This document shows, piece after piece, positions 1 through 10,172 of a stretch of DNA of 64,000 nt. The position numbers and the translations under genes are program-made. The DNA comes from Punctularia strigosozonata HHB-11173 SS5 (Eukaryota; Basidiomycota; Agaricomycetes; Corticiales; Punctulariaceae): contig NW_006767444.1 in assembly GCF_000264995.1 (NCBI RefSeq), forward strand, positions 430,285-494,284. Reading direction: 5' to 3'. Positions within the stretch are counted from its first letter, which is position 1. Each line of letters opens with the position of its first letter. Below the pieces are notes generated by a model. That model worked only from the letters and a program-made list of their open reading frames with translations. It made no database searches and was not told the origin of the DNA.

Positions 1-895
1 TTCATGAGTAAGCGGAATAAAACTCCGGTGGCTGTGCAAGGCTGTGCAAGGCTGTGCAAGGCTGTGCAGGGCAGTGTCAATGATGCTGTACTGCTGCCAC
101 TGAAGGTCACGTGACTTTGGAAAAGGAAAGGTGGGAAAAGGAGAATGATAAGTCCATATTTAGAAATGAAAAATGCGAAAATAAATTGTCCTTCTCTTCT
201 CATCACAGGGAGTCGACCCTTGATATGGTTCTGCCGGTTGCGGCACTATCGCCGGACTCGGTTCGTCGCGAGTCACTGCGAAGGACGCGTCGAGGTACAT
301 TATCCGTAGGAGCTACCATAGCGTAATTCCTGTATTGGATAAATGTAACTGTAGTACTTACGAAACGGACGACGTCCAATGATAGGATAGACCCGGGTGA
401 TCAATCCGAGTTGGAACCTAAATCAAAGGAAGTCAGCCTAGAGACGATTTGATTGTTTTACTCACAAGAAGTAAACGGTCAAAAATATGTGACGACGGGT
501 AAGCTTTGTAAGCGAAGTGTAGTCACACGGTTAGAGTTCCTCAGAGTTCACACAATAGACCGGGGTAAGTCTCGTTGAGTGCGCAGGAGAAAGCTAGAGT
601 ACATGATCGTTTGTACTCTACTTATATACTACGGAGGCCCTACGTGTCAGTCATATTTTATAGGGCGTAATACGTGTCTTTCGGTGGGGGTTTTATCACG
701 ACTCGAGTGCACGTTCGTCAAGAGAGTCTCTGTCGGGGCGAAGGTCCGATGGTGGCGCTACATTCACGGGCCCGTGAGAAATGACGCCCGTTATGGTGTT
801 CTGCTGGCAATCGCCATCTTCACTCTCAACCACGACGCTCGCGGACACCCCTCGTCTGCGACCCAGAGCTTCAGCGACTACCCTCGCCCTATTTT
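1..895. other. intergenic, no gene recognised
   Basis: No conserved protein is visible on either strand. Open frames here are short and lack homology or splice context. The right end must hold the promoter and 5' UTR of the F-box/WD40 gene starting at 896. The only structure noted is the short tandem repeat at 31-70. Confidence 0.5.
31..70 (+). repeat. 10-bp tandem repeat, four units
   Basis: Three identical copies of gctgtgcaag are followed by a fourth that ends in gg. It is a short minisatellite in a non-coding stretch, and no function is inferred. Confidence 0.8.
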
Positions 896-3592
896 ATGCA
901 TAAGAGCCCCACCGAATCTTCCCCACATCGCTCGAAGAACAAGAACGCTCACGTTGCCCACCGCAAACTCACCCAGCATGGACTCTCGTCGCCCCAAGCT
1001 GTCCAGTTCTCTATCCTCCTGGAGCTGCCACCGGAGTCCCTTACCCATGTCACCGCCCACCTCGAGCCGCCGGAGCTCTTGGCGCTCGCCAGGACCAACA
1101 GATACCTGCACGAACACGTAACGAAGGATAATACGTGGTACAGGGCCTTCCTCTACCAGTTCCTGGGGATATCGCCCGAGGATGCGCTCGACGAAGCAAG
1201 CACGTTGATGCTGCGACGATCCGAGAGCTCATGGAGGAAGGAGTTCATAACGCGTTATCGCACCACCAGGTAGGATCACCGTTCATCGCGCTTGCAATCG
1301 GCTTTCCGCAGACGTATTGATGTTTCACCCTTCCAGACGCTGGGCGTACTCCACCACACCGACCATCGCACACGTGCCGCACTACTCCCCGGTCGCGGGT
1401 ATGCACCTCCTGAGCGAGAACGCGTTGCTCTCCGCCTCAATCCAGTACGGCGTCGTCTCGCGCTCGCTCCCTTTGAATGGCAAGATCCTGAAGGGCTTCC
1501 TCGACGCCTCTGGCACGCTCAACGGACTCGGGATCGGCAACCCCAACGCCGAGTTTTCTCCGAACGTCTCCGCCTGCGCGCTCACATCGGAGGGGAAGAC
1601 GGCCAAGATCGCGTGGGGTTACCGCAATGGCGAGGTCGCCGTCACGACGGCTGCGAAGGCCGTCGACTCGGCTACGAGGGGTCCGGCATCGCTTGTACGC
1701 TGTCAGGTAGAGGACCAGCACGTGCGGCCGGTGAAGGAGATAATATGGGACGGCGCGGCGGTCGTGTCATCCGACGTACACGGCGTTGTCAAGCTGTGGG
1801 ATGCTAAACGCGTCCGCTGCGTGTGGACGTCTCCGGAGCATACCCCGCTCGTGCCCGACCTTTGCTCGAAGTTGGTGTCGGACGTTGCGAAGGGTGTCAT
1901 CGCCGTCGGGTTCAACAGTGGCCGCATCATCATATATACCGGTTTTGCCCCCAATATTCTGGACCCTGCGATTTCATCAAACGCTAGACCGGCCATCCGG
2001 CAGGCGAAGATTGATCCTCCTGTAGATCAGTTGTCCGGCTCTCCTGTCGATCCCGAAGGACGCCCCATCTCGTCGATGTTTATCGATCCCCGCGGGGAGA
2101 CCGAAGTGTCTGTGCTATATTCCCGCGAAGACGACCCGAACGTTTATCGCCTGACCGTCAAGCCCGCGGACGGCTCTGACAAGAGGCTCACCCTCGGTGG
2201 TGGCGCATTTGGCCCCGTCAGGTCGTTCATACCGTGCTTTGGGACCAAAGCGAGCGAAGCGGACTTTGCCGTCGTCGGGTACGAGCTAGGCACGGTTAGC
2301 ATCTACAGCTGGGGTTCTTCACGACGCCCCTCCGCCGATCTCGTCCAGGCCACCCGGACTTTCGAAGCATATGGCGAGGCAGTTACTGCGCTTGCGCGTA
2401 ACTCCTCTGTCCTGTTGACTGGCTCCGAGCATGGGGTCGTCAAAGTGTGGGACTTACTCACCTTGGGCGCTCTTAGGGCCTTCCATTCTCCATCGGGCAG
2501 AGGCGAAATATTTGCTGTGAGCCAGATTATATTGGAGAACGAGATGTTCGTTGCCAGTGTAGGAAGCTGCGTGTTAGCTTGGAAGGCAGGCCCCGTGAGC
2601 AGAAGGAAAACAGGCCGGTGGAATATATCTGGAATGAAGAAGACGAAGTCAGGCGGCGCTATGGCGAAATGGCACCGTGAGTCCACATCTATCCAGATAG
2701 ACATCTACTCGAGCTCATAAGTTATTGCCGCGTGCCAGAACAATACGAACTGAAGCGAGATATCGCCGATTCCCGTCGTGCTCTCGCCGAGGAGCAGTCA
2801 AAAAAGCGCGCCATATACGGCCGCGAGCGCGAGCAACGGAACACGCTCGACCATCTCGGTCTGAACGAGGTCGAAGCCGTGGAGTACGTGCTTATGCTCA
2901 GCCGCGACGAAGAAGAGCGCCGGCGCGTCGCGCGAGGGGGCTACGATGAAGGCGTTTTTGAGGGCGATTTCGACGAAGACGCCGTCACATCCGATCGCGA
3001 CACCCCGAGCCCGATCTCGCCTTCCGAACGGCGGTTGTCCCAGTCCTCGACAGAGAACAAGTACGCGCGCGCGTCACCCCCTTCGTCCAGCACGAAGGTG
3101 CAGGTGTCGCCGCGGTTCCGGCCGGAGCCGATGGAGGCCGGGTTCAGCGGGAGCCCGTTGCCGTCTTCGCGTTCTTTGCCCGTTGGAGGAGGTGCCGGTG
3201 CGGTGTCCATGTCCCGGCTCCCTTCGATCGAGGACGGCGGGGAGTTTCCCCCCGTGATCGCCTCGTCGGTCTCGTCTGCGAGCGGGACGCCGAGCTCTAG
3301 CCTGGCAGGTGGGTTTTCCGGACCTGGCAGCCCAGCTGTGGCGCGCTCTGCGGGGCGCTCGGCGTGGAGCATGGGTTCGCCGTTCCAGCGGCCAGCCTCG
3401 GTAGCTGGGAGCCCGGAGTCTATGAGGGGACTTCCTGCGCGCGCGATCGACGGGGCATCGTCGTCTCAAGGAGCGGCGTCGTTCTTGTCCACCACGAAAC
3501 CTGCTGCGGCCGACGAGGATGAGGACGAAGAGTTGAAATTCGTGCTGGAGCTTAGTCTTGCGGAGGCGAGGAGTCGCGGGGAGGTTGTGTGA
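896..3592 (+). CDS. F-box / WD40-repeat / UIM protein
   Basis: Probable substrate receptor of an SCF ubiquitin ligase. Three exons join in frame: 896-1269, 1337-2676 and 2739-3592, giving 855 residues. Both introns (67 and 62 bp) have GT-AG ends. Residues about 35-110 are an F-box (LLELPPESLTHVTAHLEPPE). The middle is a WD40-type propeller, with blades ending in patterns such as VVKLWDAKR and VVKVWDLLTLG. A charged helical stretch follows, then a Ser/Pro-rich linker, and the last 25 residues form a ubiquitin-interacting motif (EDEELKFVLELSLAEARS). F-box and WD40 pairing is standard for substrate recognition. The C-terminal UIM suggests it also binds ubiquitin, which is an inference. The last ~330 bp are duplicated at 6604-6926. 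The start at 896 is the first ATG in frame with the F-box. Its identity as a specific named gene is not established. Confidence 0.85.
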
Positions 3593-3854
3593 TCTGCCGC
3601 CGTCTTAGATTTGCATTGCCAATAAGTTTCGTGAAATATGACTCGTATGCGGTCTTACTAGATTCTTCATGTCATTATATAGTGCTGAACAATCCCGGGC
3701 TATGCTAGATCGGTTTTCTGACATTTGATCACGACGGGGATGCACCATATATTCATAATCCGCGTCCACACTCCACCTCTAAGCCCCCCTGATCGCTACA
3801 ACGGGCAGCGCTCGAGCCGACTGACATACACATTTGGGAGCAATCGCTATCGAC

Positions 3855-5619
3855 TTACGCCCAGTCATTATAATCATCGTAGCCATCAGAGTTGTCATAG
3901 TCATCCTGTTGGAATCTACCACGGCGTTGCGCTCCATAAAGGGTCCTTGCAACGCTCGGTGTCGACTGCCTAAAGTAGGTAGGCCTGTTCGGGTTCAAGA
4001 AGAGCTCCGCGCGGCACTCCTCATGTGCCCAAGCAGAATATTCACGGAGCTGCTCGCCAACAGATCGATTAATGCGTTTTCCCTCGCAGGGATGATTCAT
4101 GCGAGGAAGTTACTTGCCTGAGCTTCTCTCCAAACCCGACCATCCTCTGCCGAGACGCGACGGAGTATCCGATCCTCAGCTATCCACGAAATTGGCTGTG
4201 GCTCCTCTGATCCTAGTATGTATAAATTGATGCGCTTGAGACCAGGTATGAGGCCGAGAAGCTTTTTCGCGTATGTCTCGGCGGGGATAGAGCTTGGATG
4301 GAGGGCGGCAGCTGCCGTGCCATCATTCACCATAGAGGAATCCACCCGCAGGTTGAGGCCGACAATTGGCAGTAAGTGTAAGAGGTACCCTATGTCCGTC
4401 TACCAATCATATGACCTCATGCATCTTTCGGATCGAGTGCCAGTAGGCCACTCACCATAGATCCCTTGCAGAGCCCGCTGAAGCTTAATGCATGTGTATT
4501 GGGTACGGCAGCAAGTGAGCCGAAGAGTATGACGTTCAGGGAAGAGACGCTACGCGTCACAAATTCAAGGGTCTTTCTTGCATACTCGATGTTGTGTTGA
4601 AACCAGCAGAACACCGATGGCCGTACGAGGAAGTCGATCGTCGTCGTCCCCAACTCGCCTACCATGATCAACTCCCGCACATCGAGAGTTTTGCGAATTC
4701 GCTCGACCCCGTCGCAATCTGTCCGTAGCGACAAGCCTAGACTCTGATCCTCGCTTGCATAGTCCATTGCTTCATTGTAAACGCGGGAATGCTCCACCCC
4801 GATATCCGGACCTTGATCCTCCTTCACGTAGATCATGTATCGCAATGCAGGGAATGTGGTGTTAATATGGGTCCACTGCACAGGTTGTGATTGGCCAGGA
4901 ATGTACGTGGTGCGCAAATACCGAAGGCGGGGGAACGTCCCGGTGTACTGTAGAGATGAGAGATACGACTCCTCTAGCGCCAACGTCTCGAGGGATTGGG
5001 CAAAAAGGGAGATATCATCCAAGGTTCTAGGAGTGGGAGGCTGTAAAGTGTAAGGCACCCCGCCCGGCTTGCCTATTTGCAAGCTACGGAGGGGCTGACT
5101 CATGCACCTCAGCAGGCCCATGCCGTGGCTGCTGCGCGACATGGCAAAGTCAACAAGGTGGTGCATGTTGACAATGGCGCCTGCAAGGCGGGGTTCTCGC
5201 CCCAAACACTCGCCCTGATCAAAGAGCTGGAGTTTCGGCACCTGAGCGTACTTTCCCGCCAGCAGACCTAACATCTTTTCAGCGCAACGCATGAGGTACG
5301 ACTTGTATTCCGGGCCATTTGAGGTCCAGTGGGTAGTACGAATAGCCTTGAGCGGGCTTTGGATATCGAAGAGGAGCCAGTGAATGGTCGGGTGGTGCAT
5401 GCCCTCCGGTGTGGCGAGAAAATCAGCGAATGTTGTTATTTTGGATAGACCAACGAGGTTGCCGCGTTTGTAAAAGTACAGCTCGCAGATATTATTCAAT
5501 ACTCTGCATGTCATGGCGAGGTGACGCACGTCGAGTTGACGCAATCCATGGATGATATGAATGTGGACATCGACGTTGAGATCAAGAAATGAGATGGTAG
5601 GCGGATTGCTGTGATTCAT
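3855..5619 (-). CDS. F-box/LRR-like protein, copy A
   Basis: Member of a basidiomycete-expanded F-box family. Exons on the minus strand are 5619-4456, 4399-4118 and 4049-3855, giving 546 residues with all junctions in phase 0. The N-terminus carries the F-box (LNVDVHIHIIHGLRQLDVRH, then MTCRVLNNIC). The body has irregular leucine-rich segments (PLRSLQIGKPGG, LETLALEESYLS, FPRLRYL) typical of LRR-like substrate-binding regions. Exon 3 encodes a conserved REYSAWAHEE...ELFLNPNR block and an acidic Asp/Tyr tail. Intron 1 is GT-AG. Intron 2 starts with GCAAGT, so it is a GC-AG intron. It is paralogous to the genes at 7815, 34942 and 37971 and to the pseudogene at 26849. Copy B shares roughly 60% of residues by eye. 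Targets are unknown. Confidence 0.8.
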
Positions 5620-5787
5620 AGCAGATCAACCACGTATATGTGGTTTGAGGACGGTTTACTGTTGAAGTCGCTGGTCGTTCGCCACGATGTGGTGTCTGTC
5701 GGAATGTTGATGTTGGTTTCCAACGCTGATCCTCTCGTTGATCCAAAGATAGCACCCGACAGGTTCGCACGGTCAGCAGACCTACTT

Positions 5788-6603
5788 ACCGATGCAGACA
5801 ATTCAAGTGTGGATTATCTACTTTCATAGGCGATACTCACCACATGTGGACGCTGATCGGGACGTACAACTACCACCTCTACTCAGGCGACGACGCCTGG
5901 CTCTCGACCATCTGGGCAAACTACACCAAAGCCGTAGCGTACGTCGAGAGCAAGGTCGACTCGTCTGAGCTGATGAACGTCACCGGTCTGCGCGATTGGG
6001 CCCGCTCGGCGGTGGGGACCACAACGCGGAGGGAAATGCGATACTCTACAAGGCCCTGACCAACTCGGCCGAGCTCGCCTCGTCTGTGCCCGTCCTCAAC
6101 GCTTCGGAGCTGGGGGAGAAGTGGGCTGCGAACGCGACCGCGCTGAAGGCCGCGTTCAACGGCGCGTTTTGGGATGAGGGGCAGGGGATGTACGTGGATA
6201 ATACGACGACGACGCTCGCGCCGCAGGACGCGAACTCGTTCGCTGTGCTGTTCAATGTGACGGACGGAGAGGAGAAGAAGGCGTTGGTGAGCGCCAGGCT
6301 GGAGAGGAATTGGAACGAGCTTGGTCCTGTGGCGCCTGAGCTGCCGGACACGATCAGCCCCTTCATCGGTGGTTTTGAGGTCCGTCTCTCCTCGCTCAGC
6401 GAGCCCTTGACGGAGTGACTAACCGAAGAATTGGCGCCACGTAGCTGCAAGCACACTTCGAGGCTGGCAATGACGCGCGCGCGATGGATCTGTTGCATCG
6501 GACGTGGGGCTACATGCTGTAAACGAATCTGAGCATGCAGTCGACTTTGCTCGAGGGTTTCACCGCGAACGGGTCTCTCAGGTTCGTGTGTGGTACCGCG
6601 CCC
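5788..6603 (+). pseudogene. broken fragment of GH78 rhamnosidase
   Basis: This is a partial duplicate of the intact rhamnosidase at 10173-12587. It matches that gene's intron 4 tail, exon 5 and most of exon 6 (about 11317-12130) at around 97% nucleotide identity by eye. Everything equivalent to exons 1-4 is missing. Just upstream, 5762-5787 matches the sequence at 9943-9968, so about 1.3 kb was deleted internally from this copy. A one-base loss near 6004 breaks the frame in the GLRDWAR region, and a TAA interrupts the exon 6 equivalent near 6523. At its 3' end it runs directly into the UIM-tail copy. It cannot encode an active enzyme. Confidence 0.85.
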
Positions 6604-6926
6604 CATCTCGCGTGAGCGGGATGCCGAGCTCGAGCCTGGCAGGTGGATTTTCCGGACCTGGCAGCCCGGCTGTGGCGCGCTCTGCGGGGCGCTCGGCGTG
6701 GAGCATGGGTTCGCCGTTCCAGCGGCCAGCCTCGGTAGCTGGGAGCCCAGAGTCTATGAGGGGACTTCCTGCGCGCGCGATCGACGGGGCATCATCGTCG
6801 CAAGGAGGGATGTCGTTGTTGTTTACCACGAGACCTGCCGCGGCCAATGAGGACGAGGACGAAGAGTTGAAATTCGTGCTGGAGCTTAGTCTTGCGGAGT
6901 CGAGGAGTCGCCGGGAGGTTGTATGA
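6604..6926 (+). pseudogene. duplicated 3' tail of the F-box/WD40/UIM gene
   Basis: The sequence is nearly identical to 3270-3592 of the intact gene, including the UIM helix (EDEELKFVLELSLAESRS) and the stop. It is joined at 6603/6604 to the GH78 fragment, with a short atctcg/gtctcg microhomology at the seam. An open frame from 6504 to 6926 could make a 140-residue chimera, but its first 35 residues are out of frame with GH78 and have no promoter of their own. It is best read as the right-hand scar of a tandem duplication. Confidence 0.8.
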
Positions 6927-7814
6927 TCCGCCGCCGTCTCTTAAATCCGCTTTCAACCACCAGGTTTCTTGGTCTATGCTTTGTATGTCCTCTTACTAGT
7001 TTTCATGTCGTATCCTAGTTATGAATGATAATAGCTTATGCTCGATCGTCTTCTGGACGTTCTATTGTGACTGGGTGGTCTATGTATGTGTCCTGCTGAA
7101 CCATACTCCGTCCCGAGTCCCCGACGTGACCGATAGGCGCTCATTGCACATCAGAGCGAGGAAAGCATCGATCCTCGCCTCGAACGTTATTGCACTCGAT
7201 GAAGGCGAGCGTGTTGTCGAGCTTTGTTCCTCGTCTCGTCATCCTCGCCGTCAAGCGGTGTCGATCCCTTTGAGGAGGGTCGTCTATCCTCATTTTACGC
7301 GCTCTGATCATCGTGGACATCGTGATGCGGGTCAGATGCCGTGTACTTCCTTGAATACTCTGAGCATGATAACACGAATATCTGGTCGATATCTGGATCA
7401 ATTTGTATCCGATGGGGCTGCTACAAGTGGCTTGGCATTCGCAGCCAAGAGACAAGAGGGTGCTATACAGTACGAGGGCTACTATGAGCGACGGGGAAGG
7501 GTCGCGCTGAAGCGTACTTGTTCGGGATCATATGCATATGGCGTATGGTGCCCTCGGCGTTGTCAGTCACTAACGGACATACGACTTACTCCGCATGAAA
7601 TGCATTTGGGATACTAGGTCGCCTGCCAAGAGTGTTCTACTTCAAGTACAAGTCACGCTAAATATGGACGTCGCCCGCATATCCTCACAACATATCCTCA
7701 CAATTTCTAGACTACGCGCCCCGAAGTCGGATCGTACAGTCACAATCGCCAGTACAGTTGTGCATACCAGTCCCCTTGTGGTCACGTACTATTTCTCCCA
7801 CTGACATACCGCCT
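6927..7814. other. intergenic between duplication seam and F-box copy B
   Basis: The first ~100 bp resemble the 3' flank of the intact UIM gene (3593-3700) in diverged form. The remaining ~700 bp have no counterpart in the shorter 3593-3854 spacer of the first copy. A 198-codon open frame at 7021-7617 has no recognisable domain, and I do not call it a gene. Confidence 0.5.
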
Positions 7815-9607
7815 TTAAGAGTATTCGTCACGATAGCCATGAAGATATTCCCAGACGGCACGATCATCATCATCGTCTGCGCAGTACCTAATGCGGTACG
7901 GCGCTTCATAATCGTCATCGTCGTAGCTGGTAAAGTATGGCGATATGTGGAGATTCATTGCGTTGCCCTGTCTGGTCTTCTTTTTTGGATGTAGAAACAG
8001 CTCCACGAGCCACTCCTCTCTTGCCCAGGCAGAACATTCGCGAAGCTGCTGGTAAACACAATGATCAGCGCATTTTTACTCGAAGAGACGGTACAGAGAT
8101 CACTAGCCTGAGATTCTCTCCACTGCTGGTTGGCCGCTCCCGAGACGCGAAGGAGCTTCCGCTTGACAACTTTCCACGAGATTGGTTGTTGTTCCGTTGA
8201 TCCTAGGATGTATAGACTTATATATCTCAAGCGAGGTATCACGCTGGCAAGCTCCGTCGCGTATGCCTCTGCGGGGCCTGAGCTTGAGCGGTTGGCAGCA
8301 GACATGCCGTTCAGGACAGAGGAATGCAACCGCAGGTTAAGGCTCGCGATGGGCAATGCGCGCAGGAGGTGCTTCATGTCCGTCTACCGATCATCTGTTC
8401 ATATCTGTTCTGGAGCGACTATAGGTACACAACTCACCACAGACCCTTTGCAGATCCCGTCGCATCTTGACATATGCGTGTCGGATATGGCGGCGAGTGA
8501 GCCAAAGAGTATGACCTTCAGGGAGGGAACACTGCGTGTCAGACCTTGAAGGGTCTTCCTCGCATCCTCGGGTTTATGCTGGAACCAGCGTAACACCGCC
8601 GGCCGTACGGAGAAGTTGAAGCCTTGCTTTGACTCGTCTACCACAATCAATTCCCCCGCATCAAGAGTTTCGCAGACGCGCTCGGCCCCTTCGCAGTCCG
8701 CCCGCAGCGACAAGCCTTGAAATTGATCATCATCCAGATAATCCATCGCCATGTTGTAAGCGCGAGAACGCTCCACCCCTGTGAATGGATATTTGTCCTC
8801 CTTCAGGTAGACGAAGTATCGCAATGCGGGGAATATGGCATTAACACGGGACCACTGCACGGGTCGTGACTGGTCAGGAGTGTACGTTGTGTGCAGATAC
8901 CGGAGACGGGGAAATGACCCGGAGCCATGGAGATGTGAGAGATATGACTCCTCCAGCGCCAGTATCACGAGGGTTTGGGCGAAATGCGAGATATCGGCCA
9001 AGCTGTTAGCAGGGTGCGGGAGGGTGGGTGGTTGTATAGCAGAAGGCAGCCCGCCCGGCTTGCCGATTTGTAAGCTACGGAGGGGCTGCCTCATCCTTTT
9101 CAATAAGCGTGTGCCATGTCCGCTACGCGACATGCCAAACTCGACAAGATTGGTCATTTTGACGATGGCGTTTGCAATGCGGGGTTTGCGCTGCAAACAC
9201 TCGCCCTGGTCGAAGAACTGGAGTTTCGACAACTGGGCATACGTCCCCGCCAGTAGAACCGACATATTTTTGGCGCAAAGAATGAGGTTCGAGTTGTACT
9301 TCGGATTATTCAGGGTCTTTGTAGCCCGCATAACGTTCAGTGAGACCTGAACATCGACGAGGAGCCAACCAATGGTCGGATAGCTCATACCCTCCGGTGT
9401 CTTGAGGAAGTAGGTCCATGCTATTGTCGCGGGGAAACCAGTTAGGCATACGCGCCTATAAGCGTAAAGTTCGCAAATATCGTGCAATGCTCTGCATGTC
9501 AAGGCTAGATGAAACAAGTCGAGGTGACGCAAGCAACAGACGATATAAATCATAACATCAACATTGAGATCAAACAGTGAGACTGTATGCAGATTGGGGC
9601 GATTCAT
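7815..9607 (-). CDS. F-box/LRR-like protein, copy B
   Basis: Exons on the minus strand are 9607-8438, 8383-8108 and 8045-7815, giving 558 residues with phase-0 junctions. The architecture matches copy A: an N-terminal F-box (FDLNVDVMIYIVCCLRHLDL), leucine-rich segments (PLRSLQIGKPGG, ILALEESYLSHL, FPRLRYL), a short second exon and a terminal exon beginning LRECSAWAREE. The end is rich in Asp and Tyr and differs from copy A. Intron 1 is GT-AG. Intron 2 starts GCTAGT at the position where copy A has GCAAGT, so the GC donor predates the duplication. It belongs to the second unit of the tandem duplication, upstream of and divergent from the intact rhamnosidase. Its substrate is unknown. Confidence 0.8.
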
Positions 9608-10172
9608 AGCAGATCGCGTGGATATAGTTCGAAGATGGGTTGCTCTTGCTTGAAGTCGCTGGTTGTTGGCTCAGATGTGGTTGTCGGAACGTTGACGTTG
9701 GATGCAAGTGCCAGCGTGAGCGCTCTCAGGAGGAAAGGGCTCGGCCCGGGTTAGGGTTTCAAAACAAGTACCTTGCGATTTCTAATCTTTTTACAGTTGG
9801 TTCACAGAGGCGAACTCCAGCTCTGTCTCCGGCATTATGACACTCTGAGTCAGTACTACCATACATATCTTACCGTGTTTCTCTATAGGGCTCAGAGACG
9901 AAAAGAATGAAGGCCTGCGATGTCGCAACCTTGCATCCCACATGTTCGCACGGTCAGCAGACCTACCTACCCCGGGCCTTCTCGAAGTTGTCGGGCACAT
10001 CAGCGAGCTCAGCAGACACCATGACCTCCACCCCGGCCCGCACCAGATGTTCCTCTCCGCCCCTCGTGATGTCCTCATCACCATCTCAGTCCCGCATTGC
10101 TTGGTCGAGGAATATGCATATAAAACAGCGACAGGAAGATGACCTCGACGCTCAACGCCAGTTTCATCAGAC

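Noticed and set aside
579-1121. 180-codon frame overlapping the F-box exon
   Set aside because: It is out of frame with the clear F-box reading from 896 and has no homology.
6504-6926. Chimeric 140-residue ORF as a new gene
   Set aside because: It arises at a duplication seam, starts out of frame with GH78, lacks its own promoter and only repeats the UIM tail. Transcription would be needed to revive the idea.
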